NCBI GenBank assembly: GCA_022824225.1
Contig: JAJEAH010000006.1
Span: forward strand, 1 to 36,749
Direction of reading: 5' to 3'
DNA: 36,749 nucleotides
Source of the DNA: Chloroflexota bacterium
GTDB taxonomy: Bacteria > Chloroflexota > UBA11872 > VXOZ01
This document shows positions 33,288-36,749 of this stretch, piece by piece; the first letter of the stretch is position 1, and the number at the start of each line of letters is the position of its first letter. The notes beneath the pieces are model-generated. The model searched no databases, had not been told where the DNA came from, and saw nothing but the letters and a program-made list of their open reading frames with translations. The position numbers and the translations under genes are program-made.

Positions 33288-34421
33288 GTGAAAATCGTTG
33301 ACGTTCGCGTACATCCGGTTGCCGTTTCCCGGCAATATGCCACGCTGACCTCCGGCGGCCAGGAAGGCCGGCAGAATCCGGACGCCGCGCCGGTGGATCT
33401 CTCCTACTTCTACATCCTGGAGGTTGAGACCGATTCCGGCATAGTCGGGATCGGCGAGATTTCCGACATCGACCCAGGCATGCGGCTGGTTGACGGGTCG
33501 CCGATGGACTTGACAAACGTGACCGGCAAACTGCGTTCACAGCTCGTCGGCCGCAGCCCGACCGATCTGGAACGTATGTCGTTGGAGGTAGACCAAGGCG
33601 GACTCGTAAACTGCGCCATTGACACCGCCTGCTATGACATCCTGGGCAAGGCCTATGGCGCCTCCGCCACTGCCTTGGCCGGCGGACACTTGCGCAAGAG
33701 CGTTTGGGTGTCCTGGGTTGCGTACATTCGCGAACCGGAGGCGATGGTACCGGAGATCGAAGAGAAGCTCGCGCAGGGCTTCGATGCCTTCAAGTTCAAA
33801 GTTGGCCGCGACATAGACATGGACGAAGCCCGCATCAAGCTGTTTCGCGAGATCGGCGGCTACGACTTGAATCTCAAGCTCGATGCCAATGCGGCCTGGG
33901 ACGTCGACGAAGCAATCTCCTACATGCGCCGGCTCGAAAAGTACAACCTCACCGGCATAGAAACGCCCATCGACAAGAACGACGTTGCCGGCATGGCCCA
34001 GGTGCGCCAGGCGATAGACACGCCAATTTTGGAACACGTCAGCACACAGGATTACGCGCTCGATCTCGTGCGCCATGAAGCCGTAGACGTGTTCAACGTC
34101 TCCACCGTGGGCTGCGGCGGCATCTACCGGGCAAAGAAGGTCATTGCCATCGCCGAGGCCGCCGGGCTGCACGCCCTGCTTGGCAGCACAGTGGAACTGG
34201 GCGTTGGAACGGCGGCGCAACTGGCGCTCGCCGCCTCTTCGTGGCGCATCGACTGGCCCTCGGACCTCATCGGCCCGCTCATGTATACGGACGACGTGCT
34301 GAATGAACCATGGGAGTGGGACAACGGCTACCTGCGCGTGCCGGAAGGGCCCGGCCTGGGTGTCTCCCTCGACCCACAGAAGCTCCAATCGCTGCATCAT
34401 GCGTTGCCTACCGCAAGATAG
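33288..34421 (+). CDS. Enolase-superfamily enzyme lacking the second-lysine motif
   Basis: A 377-residue enolase-superfamily protein. The capping domain (MKIVDVRVHPVAV...) and barrel are normal: Lys169-x-Lys171 (FKFKVG), Asp199 (KLDANAAW), Glu225 (GIETP) and Glu249 (ILEHVS) as metal ligands. The position that carries the second catalytic lysine in the muconate-lactonizing group reads NVSTVGCGGI (Ser272), and the His of the mandelate-racemase group is not at the usual place; GLHALLGSTVE instead follows the muconate-group pattern. It may be an epimerase-like or unusual acid-sugar enzyme. The GTG start is fixed by GAGGAGG 7 bases before it. It is 17 bases after the PHP gene, so the two are one operon. 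Confidence 0.9.
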   Translation: MKIVDVRVHPVAVSRQYATLTSGGQEGRQNPDAAPVDLSYFYILEVETDSGIVGIGEISDIDPGMRLVDGSPMDLTNVTGKLRSQLVGRSPTDLERMSLEVDQGGLVNCAIDTACYDILGKAYGASATALAGGHLRKSVWVSWVAYIREPEAMVPEIEEKLAQGFDAFKFKVGRDIDMDEARIKLFREIGGYDLNLKLDANAAWDVDEAISYMRRLEKYNLTGIETPIDKNDVAGMAQVRQAIDTPILEHVSTQDYALDLVRHEAVDVFNVSTVGCGGIYRAKKVIAIAEAAGLHALLGSTVELGVGTAAQLALAASSWRIDWPSDLIGPLMYTDDVLNEPWEWDNGYLRVPEGPGLGVSLDPQKLQSLHHALPTAR

Positions 34422-34570
34422 AGGGTGTGCGCTTCGGTCACGAGTCGAGGCGGTATCGGCAGGTGGACTCAAGATACTGATTGCGGTGGCAGTACGCTCC
34501 AAAACGCTTGCTTTGGTTCCTTCCGGGGTGAGACGCGCCAAGCCGTTGCCTACGTTGGTGTAACTCCATG

Positions 34571-34600
34571 TTGACTTGCCGGGCTCGCCGTTGCTATCCT
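34571..34600 (+). promoter_or_regulatory. Strong promoter of the rplU-rpmA operon
   Basis: TTGACT (34571-34576), an 18-base spacer and an extended -10 TGC-TATCCT (34592-34600) match the housekeeping consensus well. The start would be near 34607, giving a 92-base leader before the rplU GTG. The rest of 34422-34698 shows no other feature. Confidence 0.65.
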
Positions 34601-34606
34601 AAGTAA

Positions 34607-34698
34607 TGCAGGGCGGCATGGCCCCTTGGGTATGCGTGCGTTGCGCCCCGTTTTTTGCGGTTCGAGTGAGCTATGAATTGAGATTGACGAGGAACATC
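34607..34698 (+). promoter_or_regulatory. Possible rplU leader with T-run
   Basis: The predicted leader contains a GC-rich stretch followed by CCCCG and six T (34651-34656), then TGCGG. The T-run after GC could be part of an attenuator, and L21 leader RNAs are known in Firmicutes. I could not find a convincing long stem, so this is tentative. Confidence 0.25.
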
Positions 34699-35010
34699 GT
34701 GTTCGCAGTCGTAGAAATCGCCGGCAAGCAGTATCGCGTTAGTCCTGGCGACCGCATTGCGGTCGAGAGATTGGATGCGGAACCGGGCAGCGAAGTCACG
34801 CTGGATTCCGTCCTACTCACGTCAACCGACGATGGCGTGACTGTGGGCACGCCGGCGGTAGCCGGCGCCAGCGTCCGCGCCCAGGTGATTGCAGAACGAA
34901 AAGACCCGAAAGTTCACGTGCTCAAGTACAAGCGCAAGAATAGGTACCGCCACCTTTCCGGTCACCGCCACCAGCGCACCGTGTTGGAGATCGCTGACAT
35001 AAACACGTAG
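34699..35010 (+). CDS. rplU: 50S ribosomal protein L21
   Basis: A 103-residue L21, the usual length. It reads [24 protein letters not shown], then [15 protein letters not shown], and the conserved basic C-terminal [24 protein letters not shown] followed by LEIADI. It binds 23S rRNA in the large subunit. The start is GTG (34699), fixed by GAGG about 6 bases before it and the family N-terminus MFAVV; an open frame back to 34606 is not coding. It is followed by rpmA after 62 bases, the universal order. Confidence 0.97.
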   Translation: MFAVVEIAGKQYRVSPGDRIAVERLDAEPGSEVTLDSVLLTSTDDGVTVGTPAVAGASVRAQVIAERKDPKVHVLKYKRKNRYRHLSGHRHQRTVLEIADINT

Positions 35011-35072
35011 GCAGCCGGCACATGGCCGTATGGCGTGAAGCCTACTTTACGCAGTCAAGGAGCGAATTCGAG

Positions 35073-35330
35073 ATGGCACAAAAGAAAGCCGGCGGCAGCA
35101 GCCGCAACGGCCGCGACAGCGCCGGCAGGCGGCTTGGCGTAAAATGCGGCGACGGTAAGCAGGTCCGGGCCGGCAACATCCTGGTGCGCCAGCGCGGCAC
35201 GCCAATCCGACCAGGTGAGAACGTCGGCATCGGCAAAGACCATACGCTTTACGCGCGGGTGGACGGCATCGTCAAGTACGAGACCTTTGGCCGCGACTTC
35301 AAGCGCGCCATCGTGGTGCCGTCGTCCTAA
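35073..35330 (+). CDS. rpmA: 50S ribosomal protein L27
   Basis: An 85-residue L27 with the conserved start [24 protein letters not shown], then [37 protein letters not shown]. Its N-terminal tail reaches the peptidyl transferase centre. No cleavable N-terminal extension of the Staphylococcus type is present. The ATG at 35073 has AAGGAG about 10 bases upstream; the frame is open to 35022 but upstream codons are not coding. It is 21 bases before tRNA-Ala. Confidence 0.97.
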   Translation: MAQKKAGGSSRNGRDSAGRRLGVKCGDGKQVRAGNILVRQRGTPIRPGENVGIGKDHTLYARVDGIVKYETFGRDFKRAIVVPSS

Positions 35331-35351
35331 GCACTGCACTCCGCACACTTT

Positions 35352-35423
35352 GGGCCGGTAGCTCAGTGGGAGAGCGCTGCGTTCGCATCGCAGAAGTCGG
35401 GGGTTCAAATCCCCCTCGGTCCA
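35352..35423 (+). tRNA. tRNA-Ala (anticodon CGC)
   Basis: A complete cloverleaf: acceptor GGGCCGG with CCGGTCC partner (pairs G-C, G-C, the alanine identity G3:U70, C-G, C-G, G-C, G-U), D arm GCTC-AGTGGGA-GAGC, anticodon arm CTGCG-TTCGCAT-CGCAG with anticodon CGC, a 5-base variable loop and T arm GGGGG-TTCAAAT-CCCCC. The discriminator base is A (35423). The following bases are CCC, so the CCA tail is not encoded. It decodes GCG. It lies 21 bases after rpmA. Confidence 0.95.
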
Positions 35424-36345
35424 CCCTTGAATGCCTGCGCCTCGTAGAACTCGAAATGTGTTGCGGGGCGCCAAACTGGCCATGTTGACCCTGGGCCGTT
35501 GAGACGCAATCAAGCGTCGCATTCCCCAAGAGACTGGCAGTCCCCCTCTTTAGGCGACCCGCCGGTATCCGGCACAACATGGCGGCGCGGTGGAACTTCC
35601 GCCACCGGCTCCCATTCCTCCAACTGGCGCAAATGCAACTCCCATCGGCCGTCAGCAGCCGGATCGCAGCGTTTCCCGCGCCGTGCCCAGCGGTGCCGGG
35701 CTATAATCCTGCGACTGCACGCACTGGATAGCCCAGGCATCCACGTGCAGGCCTTGGGCAAATGCAACGGCCCGGCGGCCCCTTCGGCGCGGCGAAAGGT
35801 AACACCCGGTATGGCAGACTCTCCCCGCGGCAAGTGCGCCGGTTGAGATTCACCTTACTGTGGCCAGATTGCCGGCGCTGCGGTAGTGAGACTCAGATGC
35901 CCAAAGTCATCCGGCTCTTGCACCATAGTAGACGCAGTGGGTGACAGAGAAAGCAAGGGAGACGTGCGTCCCGATCACGCCGATGGTTGAGGCGGCATGG
36001 TGCCATTCCGGGGCCTCCAAGAGGCCTAACGTAACACGTCTCGTTGCGCTCAAGGTCTATTATGGTACTCGACCCCGCACGCGGCCAGCTGACAGCCCGG
36101 AAGCGACGCCGCTGCCGCAGGGGAGCATTTGCCCCGGTGAGTAGACTCTTTTGCCGCAGCCGAACCGGCGGGCGCGGCGCGCACCGACCAGGACAAACCG
36201 GCCCCATACTTGGCATCGGTCCAGGCGCACGATTGGGTGATTCTCTCACGCAGCGCTTGACGCATGGCAGGGCGAATGTCGTGCCGGACGTAGGCGGCAA
36301 GTCCCTCACACCGGAATTAGTAAACTTGGGCTAGGCTATAGAGAT
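35424..36345. other. Gene-free stretch after tRNA-Ala
   Basis: About 920 bases with no convincing protein gene on either strand: the open frames are short, overlap on both strands and change frame. A perfect TATAAT occurs at 35702-35707 but without a -35. Some local inverted repeats are present, for example GGCCTC/GAGGCC at 36012-36026 with a 3-base loop. No rRNA, RNase P, tmRNA or SRP RNA consensus is recognised. No CRISPR or attachment site is visible, although tRNA 3' ends can serve as integration sites. Confidence 0.6.
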
Positions 36346-36380
36346 ATGAGTGTCAATATGCAAGGCAGTTCCCCGATTTG

Positions 36381-36730
36381 TCATTCTGAGGAGCGCGGCG
36401 ACGAAGAATCTAGGGAAGGGGAAGCCCTAGAATCCGCGAGCCCTGTTCGACGCTGCGCTCGGAATGACATTGGGTTAGTCGCTGCGCTCAGAATGACATT
36501 GATTGCCGTTCGGAATGACATAAGGGGTGCAGCGTTCGGCGTGGCATGGGCGCGTGCTGCGTTCGGCGTGGCATGGATGTGCGTTCCCTGTCTTTTGTCA
36601 TTCCGAGCACTGCGAGGAATCTAGCCCCCGCGCAACGTGCCGCCCGCTTGGCGCGGCTCCTTAGATTCCTCACTGCGCTCCGTTCGGAATGACATTGGAT
36701 TAGTCGCTCCGTTCGGAATGACATTCGATA
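36381..36730. repeat. Cluster of dispersed CATTCTGAG/GAATCTAG-type repeats
   Basis: The unit TCATTCTGAGGAGCGCGG followed by CGACGAAGAATCTAG opens the cluster (36381-36413). Variants in the reverse sense, ending GGAATGACA or CAGAATGACA, are at 36451-36470, 36481-36500, 36507-36520, and again at 36661-36695 and 36706-36723. One forward unit at 36598-36623 (CATTCCGAGCACTGCGAGG then AATCTAG) is inverted relative to 36661-36695. A tandem pair of GCGTTCGGCGTGGCATGG lies at 36532-36549 and 36559-36576. Reading these as proteins gives only artefacts such as CHSEERGDEES. Confidence 0.75.
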
Positions 36731-36749
36731 CACCCTTCGCGCTACCTCT

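Noticed and set aside
33537-34541. 334-residue minus-strand frame opposite the second enolase-superfamily gene
   Set aside because: Antisense shadow without family motif or ribosome site.
35790-35850. Possible RNase P or SRP RNA after tRNA-Ala
   Set aside because: Some GC-rich hairpins and a GGTAACACC stretch are present, but the conserved cores of these RNAs are absent.
36346-36624. 92-residue open frame starting with MSVNMQGSSP
   Set aside because: It is translated repeat sequence (CHSEERGDEES, RCARNDIG), a known artefact of such dispersed repeats.

Overview
The window is a high-GC bacterial chromosome segment, most likely from an uncultured Chloroflexota (Chloroflexi) member, possibly marine or host-associated. 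This is an inference. It rests on the MurT/GatD peptidoglycan-amidation pair beside a DarA/PstA-type cyclic-di-AMP receptor (a monoderm-type wall kit), a Fur-family repressor, many orphan Gfo/Idh/MocA and enolase-superfamily genes, frequent GTG/TTG starts, and dispersed short repeats of the CTTCGACnnGCTCAG and CATTCTGAG...GAATCTAG types. No rRNA gene is present to settle the placement.

Layout. (1) 1-2.9 kb, minus strand: a sugar ABC-transporter lipoprotein and a Gfo/Idh/MocA oxidoreductase, separated by a perfect 12-bp stem-loop. (2) 2.9-3.7 kb: a gene-poor gap with the remnant of a decayed gene. (3) 3.7-4.6 kb: an EamA-type transporter. (4) 5.1-7.8 kb, minus strand: an operon of an M55 D-aminopeptidase, a PIG-L-like lipoprotein that has lost the metal-binding motif, and a sugar isomerase/epimerase-like protein. 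(5) 8.0-10.7 kb, plus strand: a second Gfo/Idh/MocA protein with an altered EKP motif, an AAC(3)-fold acetyltransferase behind a hairpin-rich leader, and a Fur regulator followed by a GC palindrome. (6) 10.84-11.07 kb: a small MITE-like element with 16-bp inverted ends. (7) 11.1-15.1 kb, minus strand: icd-like dehydrogenase, c-di-AMP receptor, murT and gatD. (8) 15.5-18.7 kb: a small membrane-anchored protein, a GT2 glycosyltransferase, a sugar-1-phosphate nucleotidyltransferase and a methyltransferase. (9) 18.7-21.4 kb, minus strand: a TPR protein and a lipoprotein combining a SPOR-like region with a beta-propeller. A good promoter and an imperfect palindrome lie upstream. (10) 21.9-31.0 kb, plus strand: a surface-polysaccharide cluster (four clear GTs plus one near the left edge, an O-antigen ligase/polymerase-like protein, and a polyprenyl-phosphate sugar-1-phosphate transferase). 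(11) 31.1-34.4 kb: two enolase-superfamily enzymes flanking a PHP-domain protein. (12) 34.6-35.4 kb: rplU, rpmA and tRNA-Ala(CGC) behind a strong promoter. (13) 35.4-36.75 kb: no convincing gene; the right end is a dense cluster of dispersed repeats.

How the genes work together. The polysaccharide cluster supplies initiation (WbaP/WcaJ-type transferase), chain extension (GT2/GT4 enzymes) and polymerisation or ligation (Wzy/WaaL-type). No Wzx flippase, chain-length regulator or export protein is visible, so these must lie elsewhere or be replaced. murT-gatD would amidate D-Glu of lipid II, and the adjacent c-di-AMP receptor may link wall chemistry to c-di-AMP signalling. The catabolic genes at both ends fit scavenging of sugars, sugar acids and peptides.

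I do not see a CRISPR array, phage, toxin-antitoxin pair or obvious defence system. The least explained items are the TPR/SPOR-propeller operon with its leader palindrome, the motif-less PIG-L-like lipoprotein coupled to an M55 peptidase, the MITE-like element, and a short zinc-ribbon-like protein inside the polysaccharide cluster.
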